DNA of 64,000 bases, from contig NZ_JQED01000015.1 in assembly GCF_000764225.1 (NCBI RefSeq), positions 368,192-432,191 on the forward strand, written 5' to 3'. Shown here one piece after another: positions 18,823-26,914 of the stretch; the first letter of the stretch is position 1; every line of letters starts with the position of its first letter. The translations under genes and the position numbers were made by a program. The DNA comes from Colwellia psychrerythraea (GTDB lineage Bacteria; Pseudomonadota; Gammaproteobacteria; Enterobacterales; Alteromonadaceae). Under the pieces are notes generated by a model. The model saw only the letters and a program-made list of their open reading frames with translations, ran no database searches and was not told where the DNA came from.

Positions 18823-20382
18823 TTAAAGCCCTTGCTCATCGGCCATCTTGCGAGCAATTTGCGGTGCGTTCCATAAGGATGGTAATAAAACTAAAGATAC
18901 AGGCACGGCCGTCACAACAATAAAGGATTGCAGTGCCGATATTCCCCCTGAGCCAATCGAGATAAGCACAGCAGCCATAACACCCATCATAATACCCCAG
19001 AATACACGTAAAGAGCTCTGCGGAGAATCAGTACCAGTCATGACCATAGACACTGAGAATGTCATTGAGTCACCCGTTGTTGCAACAAAGATAGTCGTTA
19101 ATATTAAGAATAAAAACGAGATTATCCAGCCATATGGCAACTGATCTGTAATAGCTAATAATGCTGCTGGTAAATTAAAACCAGTAAAAGGTTCTGAAAT
19201 AACACCCGGCGTTGCTAACTCAAAAGCTAAACCACTACCACCGACAATAGTGAACCAGAAGCAGGTGATAACTGGTGCAACAACTGAAATAGTTAAAATC
19301 ATCTCACGAATAGTACGGCCACGAGAAATACGCGCAACAAACATAGCCATTAATGGGCCATAACCTAAGAACCATCCCCAAAAGAAGACTGTCCACCAAT
19401 CAAGCCATGCAGTATTGGCGCGGTATGTCGCCATCGGAATAAAGTTATTGAGGTAAAGGCCAAAAGAGTGTAAGTAACTATCAAAGATAAATGCTGTAGG
19501 ACCAAAAAGTAAAATGAATATCATCAAGAAAATAGCTAAAACGATATTAATACTACTTAATAGTTGGATACCTTTAGTAACACCACTTACCGCTGATAGG
19601 GTATAGATACAAATAAGACCAACTAATATAGCTACTTGAGTAGAGTAGGTATCAGGAATACCAAATAATTTTTCTAAGCCAAAACTGACCTGTAAACCAA
19701 GAAATCCAATAGGGCCTACAGTGCCGGCAACTACCGCCAGTACACAACATGCATCAACGATAGTACCAAAAGTCCCCTTCATCACTTTGTCGCCAAAAAC
19801 CGGATACAATAAAGTACGTGGTTTTAAAGGTAGTCCTTTATCATAATGTAAATGCATAAGCACGACACCAGTCAAACTACCCAGAATAGCCCAAGCTAAA
19901 AACCCCCAATGCATAAAGCTCTGCGCTAACGCATTATAAGCAGCCTCAGTTGTGCCTGTTTCACCGCCAAAGTAAGGAGATGGAGAAGTAAAATGTGCCA
20001 TCGGCTCAGCTGCAGCCCAAAATACACCACCACCGGCAAGTAAGGTACACATGATGATGGAGATCCATTTAAAGGTCGACATTTCTGGTACCTTTAATCC
20101 GCCCAATACTACGCCACCAGTACGACTTATCGCCATAAAAATGCCAATTATAAAAGTTAGGAGCAGGAGTACTTGCCAGTATGCACCAAACATTTTAGTT
20201 GATGCTGCAAAGGTTGAATTTACCCAGCCAGATACCATGTTGATATCATACAATGCTAAGATACAAAATAGCACTAGTGCGCCACCACTGATCAAAAATA
20301 CGGGTATATCTACCCCTTCTAGGAATTTGATTTTCGGCATTTGAGCCTCACTCTCTTCCGAAATAGCTTTAGAAGTATTCAT
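18823..20382 (-). CDS. BCCT family betaine/carnitine/choline-type transporter
   Basis: 519 aa, twelve hydrophobic segments. The BCCT signature lies in WLDWWTVFFWGWFLGYGP and FVARISRGRTIREMI (about 325-360). The N-terminus (25 aa) and C-terminus are short, without a long cytoplasmic osmosensing tail, so nutrient uptake is more likely than osmotic control. The usual aromatic-box residues around the signature differ somewhat (FFWGWFLG instead of the common FYWAWW), so the ligand may not be glycine betaine. AGGAGA RBS precedes the ATG. It lies 148 bp after the M19-like gene and 115 bp before ridA in one leftward unit. Confidence 0.92.
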   Translation of the reverse strand: MNTSKAISEESEAQMPKIKFLEGVDIPVFLISGGALVLFCILALYDINMVSGWVNSTFAASTKMFGAYWQVLLLLTFIIGIFMAISRTGGVVLGGLKVPEMSTFKWISIIMCTLLAGGGVFWAAAEPMAHFTSPSPYFGGETGTTEAAYNALAQSFMHWGFLAWAILGSLTGVVLMHLHYDKGLPLKPRTLLYPVFGDKVMKGTFGTIVDACCVLAVVAGTVGPIGFLGLQVSFGLEKLFGIPDTYSTQVAILVGLICIYTLSAVSGVTKGIQLLSSINIVLAIFLMIFILLFGPTAFIFDSYLHSFGLYLNNFIPMATYRANTAWLDWWTVFFWGWFLGYGPLMAMFVARISRGRTIREMILTISVVAPVITCFWFTIVGGSGLAFELATPGVISEPFTGFNLPAALLAITDQLPYGWIISFLFLILTTIFVATTGDSMTFSVSMVMTGTDSPQSSLRVFWGIMMGVMAAVLISIGSGGISALQSFIVVTAVPVSLVLLPSLWNAPQIARKMADEQGL

Positions 20383-20530
20383 TATTATAGTCTCCTGATA
20401 GATCTCTTATCGTTATAATTTATATGTCACTATCTCTATACTGATTTCATACCAAACAGATTAACGTTACTGCTCGATTGCATATAATTAATCAAGCTGC
20501 TTGGTATTACTCAATACAAACTAGTGCCTT

Positions 20531-21520
20531 TTACACTTGTGGCTTTAACCCTTCATCGAGTAAGTTCAGCCAGTTCATGCCCATGACTTTGGCGATATCT
20601 TCCGCCCTAAAGCCTCGGTTTTGTAAACCCTTTGTAATATTTGGAAAGTCACGGCTATCACGAAACCAAGATAATGGACGAGGCCAATCAGCATTCGCTT
20701 TTGAGCCTTCCCCATAATCCATTTCCTTTGACCAACGTCCATTTCGCATCCATTCAAGTACAGATAAGGGTTGTTCTTGACACAAATCTGTACCAATACC
20801 AATATGATCAATACCCATTAAATCAGCAGTATTTGCCACCATGTCGCAAAAATCATCCAAGCTACAATCAGGGCCATTTTTAAGATGAAATGGGTAAAGG
20901 CTAAAGCCTAATAACCCACCTGATTCTCCCAATGCTTTTAGCACTGTGTCTGACTTATTGCGCTTGGCCTGATGAAAACTATTCGGGTTGGCATGTGAGA
21001 TCACGATAGGACGTTCAGAGATGTCAATTGCTTCTAACGTACTGCGTTCTGCACTGTGGCTCATATCTACCACCATACCTACACGGTTCATTTCTTTGAT
21101 CACTTGTTTACCAAAGCGAGTAACCCCACTGTCTTCTGCCTCATAACAACCACAAGCCAATAAACTTTGATTGTTATAAGTAAGCTGCATAATCATCAAA
21201 TTGAGCTCACGCATGATCTCAACCATGCCGATATCATCTTCAATGGGAGAGCAATTTTGCGCGCCAAACATGATGCCAACCTTGCCGAGTTTTTTAGCAA
21301 GACGGATATCCGACGCGCTTTTCACTGGCATGATCAAATCATGGTGGAGCTCAAACTGGCGATTCCATTCACCTATTCGCAATAATGTTTCTCTAATTTG
21401 TTCATGGTAAACAACAGTGACATGCACCATTGTTACACCACCTTCTTTAAGCTGTTGAAAAATAGCCCGGTTCCAATTTGAGTACTGCAGGCCGTCAATG
21501 ACAATAAGATCGTTATGCAT
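20531..21520 (-). CDS. Divergent M19 (membrane dipeptidase-like) protein
   Basis: 329 aa with the TIM-barrel outline of peptidase family M19: DHIGIGTDL near residue 240, DMSHSAERSTLEAI near 155 and VISHANP near 180, so both C-terminal metal histidines are present. However the N-terminal metal motif D-G-H-N-D is replaced by IDGLQYSNW and the usual bridging-glutamate segment reads GAQNCSPIEDD. Such a protein is unlikely to be an ordinary binuclear-zinc dipeptidase. From memory, this subgroup sits beside dimethylglycine/sarcosine catabolic genes in pseudomonads. It starts 14 bp after the aldehyde dehydrogenase stop, so translation is probably coupled. Confidence 0.82.
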   Translation of the reverse strand: MHNDLIVIDGLQYSNWNRAIFQQLKEGGVTMVHVTVVYHEQIRETLLRIGEWNRQFELHHDLIMPVKSASDIRLAKKLGKVGIMFGAQNCSPIEDDIGMVEIMRELNLMIMQLTYNNQSLLACGCYEAEDSGVTRFGKQVIKEMNRVGMVVDMSHSAERSTLEAIDISERPIVISHANPNSFHQAKRNKSDTVLKALGESGGLLGFSLYPFHLKNGPDCSLDDFCDMVANTADLMGIDHIGIGTDLCQEQPLSVLEWMRNGRWSKEMDYGEGSKANADWPRPLSWFRDSRDFPNITKGLQNRGFRAEDIAKVMGMNWLNLLDEGLKPQV

Positions 21521-21534
21521 AGTGACTACTCGAT

Positions 21535-22977
21535 TTATGAACGGATATAAGTGGTTTTTACGATGGTGTAGAATTCTTTTGCGTAACTACCCATCTCACG
21601 TGAACCAAAACTAGAATCTTTACGGCCACCAAAAGGTACGTGATAATCAGTACCCGCAGTTGGTAAATTAACCATGGCACAGCCCGTTTGAGCATTGCGC
21701 TTGAAGTGCGTTGCCGCTTTTAGCGATTGTGTACAAATACCGCCAACTAAACCGTAATTAGTGTCATTTAGTGTGGCTAATGCTTCGTCATAATCTTTCA
21801 CTTTAATCACACAAGCGATAGGTGCAAAAGCTTCTTCACGGTTGATAGTCATCGCATTAGTTGTTTCAGTGAATAAAGCTGGCGTCAGGTAATAACCTTC
21901 CGTTTCTTCGGTAATAACATCGCCACCACTGACTAACTTGCCGCCTTCATTTTTGGCAATTTCAAGGTAGTTAAGGTTTTGTTTCATTTGTCGAGCATCA
22001 GCAACTGCGCCAATGTGAACACCTTCACGTAATGGATGGCCAACAACAAGTTGCTTCATTCTCGCCACAACGGCATCAACAAAACGATCATGAATACCTT
22101 CGGTAACAATTAAACGTGATGACGCGGTACATTTTTGTCCTGTTCCAAAGAAAGCACCACCAACTGCACACTCAACTGCGTTATCTAAATCAGCATCATC
22201 AAGTACGATTAGCGCATTTTTACTGCCCATTTCTAATTGACATTTTACTAGGTTCGCCGCTGTTGCAATGGCAACTTTACGACCTGTTTCTAATGAACCA
22301 GTAAAGGTTAGTGCGTTAATCTTTTTAGAATTAATTAACAAGTCACCTACTTCAGCACCTGGGCCCATAACTAGGTTAAAGGTACCCGCAGGCAAACCTT
22401 GACGAGAGATGATTTCAGTTAATGCCCATGCGCTGGCAGGTACTTGGTTAGCAGGCTTTAATACAACGGCATTACCAAACGCTAAAGCTGGTGCAATTTT
22501 CCAAGCAGCGGTTGCTGTTGGGAAGTTCCACGGCGTAATAATACCAACAACACCAACTGGCTCTCTGCGCGTTTCAATTTCAATACCAGGGCGAACTGAA
22601 TCGGCAGTTTCTCCCATTTGGCGTAAAACTTCAGCAGCATAATAATGGAAAAATTGACCCGAACGATAAATTTCGCCAGCGCCTTCAGGTAAAGTTTTAC
22701 CTTCTTCACGTGCTAATAATTTACCCAATTCATCTTTACGGGCAATCAGTTCATCACCAATAGCCATTAATACTGAGTAGCGTTGTTCTAAGCCACTTTC
22801 TTGCCATTCAAGTTGGCCTTTAGTCGCTGCGTCTAGCGCCGATTCTGCTTGTTCTTGGTTCGCTTGGGCATAGTGACCAATAACATCGCTGGTATCAGCT
22901 GGACTGATATTAGCAAGTGAACTTGCCCCTTCTACCCATTCACCGTTGATGTAATTGCAAAAAATTGATTCAGACAT
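21535..22977 (-). CDS. NAD(P)-dependent aldehyde dehydrogenase, ketoglutarate-semialdehyde-dehydrogenase-like
   Basis: 480 aa from the ATG at 22977, preceded by GGAGG; a second in-frame ATG at 22989 overlaps that RBS and is disfavoured. Landmarks: TPWNFPTATAAWKIAPALAFG, cofactor-loop FTGSLETGRKVA, general-base Glu in LEMGSKNALIV, the catalytic Cys in GTGQKCTASSR and C-terminal VPFGGRKDSSFGSREMG. The overall pattern recalls GucD/alpha-ketoglutarate semialdehyde dehydrogenases, but related succinate-semialdehyde and other aldehydes are possible. First gene of the leftward operon and divergent from lysR across a 90-bp gap containing the shared element at 23025-23058. Confidence 0.9.
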   Translation of the reverse strand: MSESIFCNYINGEWVEGASSLANISPADTSDVIGHYAQANQEQAESALDAATKGQLEWQESGLEQRYSVLMAIGDELIARKDELGKLLAREEGKTLPEGAGEIYRSGQFFHYYAAEVLRQMGETADSVRPGIEIETRREPVGVVGIITPWNFPTATAAWKIAPALAFGNAVVLKPANQVPASAWALTEIISRQGLPAGTFNLVMGPGAEVGDLLINSKKINALTFTGSLETGRKVAIATAANLVKCQLEMGSKNALIVLDDADLDNAVECAVGGAFFGTGQKCTASSRLIVTEGIHDRFVDAVVARMKQLVVGHPLREGVHIGAVADARQMKQNLNYLEIAKNEGGKLVSGGDVITEETEGYYLTPALFTETTNAMTINREEAFAPIACVIKVKDYDEALATLNDTNYGLVGGICTQSLKAATHFKRNAQTGCAMVNLPTAGTDYHVPFGGRKDSSFGSREMGSYAKEFYTIVKTTYIRS

Positions 22978-23024
22978 AAATACCTCCATTAAATAATTGA
23001 ATCCATTATAGGTAGTATGTTTTA

Positions 23025-23058
23025 ATAATAAAAATTAATAAAAAATATCTACTGATAA
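23025..23058. promoter_or_regulatory. 34-bp LysR-linked element, copy A
   Basis: AT-rich block that ends in a TATC-TACT-GATA dyad. It matches copy B (26470-26503) at 32 of 34 positions. It occupies the intergenic region between the aldehyde dehydrogenase and the divergent lysR gene, the classic position of a LysR operator. Binding is inferred. Confidence 0.68.
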
Positions 23059-23067
23059 GGATTCCTT

Positions 23068-23991
23068 ATGTCACTACCTGAATTTAAAATAGCTCAGTTA
23101 CGTCACTTCGTTTGGGTAGCGGAATTAAAGGGCTTCCATAGCGCAGCAGAAAAAGCGTGTCGTACTCAGCCGGCCATCTCTTTATCGATTCGAGATTTAG
23201 AAAATAAACTAGGCACGGTATTGTTTGAAAAAAGAAATTCGAAGACATCAAATACAGAGTTGACACCCTTTGGTCGTTATTTTCTTCCTAAAGCCAAAGA
23301 GCTTATCGCTCATCATGACAATGTTGCTCAAGATATGGCTTTGATGAGTGAACATAAAACCGGACATTTACGCCTGGCCTCAGTTCCTTCCATTGCCTGC
23401 AGGATGTTACCTGAGCTGTTATCAAAATTTATTGCAGATGTGCCAGAACTTCACATCAGTTTTTACGATGATAACTCTGAGGCTGTATTAAGAAAGGTTG
23501 AAAAACAACAAGTAGATATTGGTATCGCCAGTTTGCCTCACGGGCATGAACATGCTGACATCACCTTTATTCCAGTTTGGGAAGATCAGCTAGGCGTAGT
23601 TTGTCGTGAGGATCACCCCTTTGCTGAGGCCACTGAACTGCATTGGAAAGAGTTACGAAAACAGCGATTGATTCGAAATGGTACTTCTCGTCTGCTCGAA
23701 GATACAGAAGCCGAGCCATTATTAAGTGACTCTCAATTCCTCATCTCTAATATGCTGTCTTTAATTGCTATGTTAGAAGAGGGCCTTGGTATCACCACAT
23801 TGCCTTGGTTCGCCTTCCCAAAAAATAATAGCAAACTTCGCTTTATTCCACTGACATCCCCAAAAATTGTGCGCCATATTGGCATCGTTCAACTCAAGAA
23901 CAAAGCGTTATCTCCAGCAGCTGAGGCATTGGCAAAATTCATTTTAACTGAAACGGCTAAAAATAAAGCTATTGGCGTGAAACCAGAGTAA
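23068..23991 (+). CDS. LysR-type transcriptional regulator
   Basis: 307 aa. Winged helix-turn-helix at about 8-66 (LRHFVWVAELKGFHSAAEKA, then CRTQPAISLSIRDLENKLG), linker helix to about 90, and a type 2 periplasmic-binding-protein fold sensor at 95-295. AAGGA RBS precedes the ATG. It is divergent from the aldehyde dehydrogenase-M19-BCCT-RidA operon and should regulate it together with itself. The second copy of the intergenic element upstream of the 26.9-32.6 kb operon suggests that one is controlled too. Effector unknown; probably the substrate of the BCCT transporter or a pathway intermediate. Confidence 0.92.
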   Translation: MSLPEFKIAQLRHFVWVAELKGFHSAAEKACRTQPAISLSIRDLENKLGTVLFEKRNSKTSNTELTPFGRYFLPKAKELIAHHDNVAQDMALMSEHKTGHLRLASVPSIACRMLPELLSKFIADVPELHISFYDDNSEAVLRKVEKQQVDIGIASLPHGHEHADITFIPVWEDQLGVVCREDHPFAEATELHWKELRKQRLIRNGTSRLLEDTEAEPLLSDSQFLISNMLSLIAMLEEGLGITTLPWFAFPKNNSKLRFIPLTSPKIVRHIGIVQLKNKALSPAAEALAKFILTETAKNKAIGVKPE

Positions 23992-24338
23992 ATGAAAAGG
24001 AATTGAAGCGAGGATTTAATAAGGATAAATAAAGCACAACAGCCAAAAAACACCACATTGACTATCGGTAATATTAAGAAATAAATAACGATATTTTACA
24101 GAAAATAGCTCTAGCCTATTAACATTCAAAGCAAGGACGCCTTTGAGTTTTTCTTTTCTCAACTATGTTCAATTTGAGATTAACCACGTTACCCATCAAA
24201 CAAACCTCTCACGGTTAAAACAAACAGACATTCACGAAACTTTACATTTGCAAACGTGCAACTCTCAAAATTACTGCTACATTATAGTTTTAGCAGTACT
24301 TCTGTTATCAGTAATAGTATTATTTAAGGGACTATCAA
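23992..24338. other. 347-bp intergenic region upstream of the chemoreceptor
   Basis: No gene, hairpin of note or shared dyad was seen. It presumably contains the chemoreceptor promoter. Confidence 0.4.
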
Positions 24339-26045
24339 ATGACTATTAAAGTTCGATTAACTGCAATTTTAATTGTAATGATTATTTTACTTGCTACAGC
24401 GATAACTTCACAAAAAATTGCCACAAACAAAAATAAACATCAAACCCTAAGTAGCGATACTCGTTATCTTTCCTATTTAATAGCAGATGAATTTAGACAG
24501 AGCTCGATAGACTTAACCCGCCTTTGCCGTCTGTTTGTCGCTACTGGCGAACAAAAATATTGGGATGCTTATTGGCACATCGTTAATTGGCGTAATGGCA
24601 AGGTTGAGCGTCCTCATAATGTTGATAAAAATTTATATCCAGATCAGCGCATCAAACAAAGTACCATCATGAAAGAATTAAATTTCTCCGAAAATGAATT
24701 TTCTTTATTACAAAAAGCGAATAGTTACTCTAACACCCTGATTGCTACAGAAGAGCAAGCAATGCAAACAATTAAGAACGGCAAAGTTGCGCAAGGTCCG
24801 TTCCAAATATCCCCTAATGAAAGTATCAATGATTTTGCTTTACGTTTAGTTTTCAGTGATGCATACCAGCAAGATGTCAAAAAAATAATGACCCCCGTAA
24901 ACCAGTTTTTTAATGATTTAGATAAGCGTACCGCAGATGATTTACTTCGCTCACAACACGAGGCAGATTTTTGGTTGAGTAATAGCTTAATCGTACAAGT
25001 AATTGTCGCCATAATATTACTTTCACTGATGTTTTTTATGAAGATCACCCTATTTAAACCATTAGAGCATGTCATTAATGCTATGAATAATATAGGTGGC
25101 GGCGATGGAGATTTGAGCCAACGCTTACATGAGCACGGCCAAGATGAATTATCTTCTCTCGGCAAAGGTTTTAACCTATTTGCCAGCTATATTCAAACAG
25201 TCGTAATTGAACTACGTAGTTCAATAGGTGAAATTTCTAGCTCATCTGCACAATTAAACACAACAGCCAATTTAACCGAGCAGTCTGTTACCGAGCAAAA
25301 AGTTGGCATTGAACAGGTACTTATTGCTATAGAAGAAATGATTCCTGCGGTTCAGGAAGTTTCCGTTAATGCTTCGCAAGGGCTTGAACAAGTACAGCTT
25401 TCTGATGAAGCAGCCAGAAAAGGCTTACAAGTGGTTGATGAAGCAAATAATAATATCAACTTATTAGAAGTAGATATTGATAATGCATCAGAAGTAATTA
25501 ATAAACTTGCGCAAGATACTAACAATATTGGCTCAGTATTAGATGTTATCCGTGGCATTGCCGAACAAACCAACTTATTGGCCTTAAATGCTGCCATTGA
25601 AGCAGCGCGTGCCGGCGAGCAAGGGCGAGGTTTTGCTGTGGTAGCTGATGAAGTTAGAACTTTAGCTAAGCGCACACAAGATTCAACATCTGAAATTCAA
25701 CAAATGATTGAGAAACTACAAGTTGGTGCTAAGGACGCTGTAAATGTCATAGTGCAAAGTAAAAATCGCACTATTGATTGCGTTGAAAATACAGGGCAAG
25801 CTGCTCACTCGTTATCAAAAATCTCCTCATCTGTTGGAGAAATTACCGGTGTTAATAGCCAAATCGCCTCAGCAACTGAAGAGTTAAATGCTAGCATAGA
25901 GGAAATTCGCCGTACTGTTGATAATATCAATCAACATGTTGAACTCACCGCTAAGGGCTCCCAAGAAACAGCCAATAAAAGTGACTATACCACTCAACTT
26001 ACCAGTCAAATGCAGCTATTAATTGAGCGCTTTAAAACGGAATAA
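24339..26045 (+). CDS. Methyl-accepting chemotaxis protein
   Basis: 568 aa receptor. TM1 at about 5-23, a helical periplasmic sensor to about 207 ([23 protein letters not shown] near residue 53), TM2 at about 212-234, HAMP to about 285 ([21 protein letters not shown]), and a cytoplasmic signalling domain with the conserved hairpin tip [20 protein letters not shown] then [20 protein letters not shown] near 405-445. No CheB/CheR-binding pentapeptide is visible at the C-terminus (LIERFKTE). AAGGGA lies upstream of the ATG. Its position between the two parts of the proposed LysR regulon suggests, but does not prove, chemotaxis to the same substrate. Confidence 0.95.
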   Translation: MTIKVRLTAILIVMIILLATAITSQKIATNKNKHQTLSSDTRYLSYLIADEFRQSSIDLTRLCRLFVATGEQKYWDAYWHIVNWRNGKVERPHNVDKNLYPDQRIKQSTIMKELNFSENEFSLLQKANSYSNTLIATEEQAMQTIKNGKVAQGPFQISPNESINDFALRLVFSDAYQQDVKKIMTPVNQFFNDLDKRTADDLLRSQHEADFWLSNSLIVQVIVAIILLSLMFFMKITLFKPLEHVINAMNNIGGGDGDLSQRLHEHGQDELSSLGKGFNLFASYIQTVVIELRSSIGEISSSSAQLNTTANLTEQSVTEQKVGIEQVLIAIEEMIPAVQEVSVNASQGLEQVQLSDEAARKGLQVVDEANNNINLLEVDIDNASEVINKLAQDTNNIGSVLDVIRGIAEQTNLLALNAAIEAARAGEQGRGFAVVADEVRTLAKRTQDSTSEIQQMIEKLQVGAKDAVNVIVQSKNRTIDCVENTGQAAHSLSKISSSVGEITGVNSQIASATEELNASIEEIRRTVDNINQHVELTAKGSQETANKSDYTTQLTSQMQLLIERFKTE

Positions 26046-26211
26046 TACTGTTAGGCTGCTAGTTTTAAATTGGCAGCCAAACCATTGTCATTTCAAAGCT
26101 ATTAAGACTCTCTCACTCCGTGAAAATTAACAAAAGTTAATTAACAATAAGATACCTAACTGATTTATAAAGATTCAATCAAAATAAAATTCATATTTTC
26201 TTTAAGTAATA

Positions 26212-26394
26212 TCAGTTATAACCGCGAACATAACTCGCTGTACTGACATCATTACAAGGTGCTTGTTCATGCTTTCTTCCATGCTGTGATGTATTGTTAT
26301 TAGTCGGGTGTTTATTTTCGCTAACAGCCACTTCGTTATGCTCTAACCCTGTTGCGTTAAAATAATTACTTTCGTCATGTGTTAGTGAATTCAT
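26212..26394 (-). CDS. 60-aa hydrophilic small protein upstream of the formate dehydrogenase-like operon
   Basis: ATG at 26394 with GAGGTG ideally spaced upstream; the longer TTG form is rejected because it overlaps that RBS. Sequence begins MNSLTHDESNYFNATGLEHN, is polar and rich in His/Asn, and ends PCNDVSTASYVRGYN. It is divergent from the 569-aa gene, and its start is 76 bp from copy B of the LysR element, so it could be part of the same regulon. No family is recognised. The RBS and promoter context support reality; the lack of a known domain limits certainty. Confidence 0.5.
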   Translation of the reverse strand: MNSLTHDESNYFNATGLEHNEVAVSENKHPTNNNTSQHGRKHEQAPCNDVSTASYVRGYN

Positions 26395-26428
26395 GATGCA
26401 CCTCAATCAATTTATGCGGTTTAATAAG

Positions 26429-26442
26429 TATCCAATTGGATA
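26429..26442. promoter_or_regulatory. TATCCAATTGGATA palindrome
   Basis: A 14-bp perfect palindrome between the 60-aa gene start and copy B of the LysR element. It may be a second operator or part of the promoter of the small gene. Function unknown. Confidence 0.35.
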
Positions 26443-26469
26443 TGCAATGATTATAGATAGCATCTTTCG

Positions 26470-26503
26470 ATAATAAAAATTAATAAATAATATCTAGTGA
26501 TAA
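26470..26503. promoter_or_regulatory. 34-bp LysR-linked element, copy B
   Basis: Matches copy A (23025-23058) at 32 of 34 positions, including the TATC-N4-GATA dyad (here TATCTAGTGATA). It lies in the divergent region between the 60-aa gene and the operon starting at 26915. Confidence 0.65.
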
Positions 26504-26691
26504 AATAAACTTATATAAAACATTCACCCTTCTCCATTTGCTCTTCAGTGCTTTAAAGCTATTAATAACTCACATGATTACCCTGGTAAAAAACACAAAG
26601 AACTCTAAATAAAAAACTATGCCAACACAAAACAAAAACCAATAAATAGCATTATTATTCAATTAGTTAATAGTCACGTATAAGTTTTACT

Positions 26692-26703
26692 TATCAGCTG
26701 ATA
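26692..26703. promoter_or_regulatory. Third TATC-N4-GATA dyad
   Basis: TATCAGCTGATA, a perfect 12-bp palindrome with the same TATC/GATA half-sites as copies A and B but without the AT-rich flank. It is 212 bp upstream of the 569-aa gene and could be the promoter-proximal site for the operon. Confidence 0.4.
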
Positions 26704-26914
26704 GACCTTATTACCTTGTATAAAACACCATAATTGGCCAAAAATAACAATACATTCAGTGAGGTCATTTTTTAGACTTCCTTTATATCTAGGTTGATTT
26801 ATTAAAGCTTCAACGAGTTAATGTTTGAGTTTGCTTCTGTCTCAGGATAAGAACAACAAGAAAATTGAAGTCAATTCAGATAACATATTTTGTATAGCAA
26901 ATGAGGATCAGTAA

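Noticed and set aside
24143..24349. 68-codon rightward frame ending inside the chemoreceptor start
   Set aside because: It needs a TTG start without an RBS and overlaps the chemoreceptor; the apparent membrane segment is probably AT-bias.
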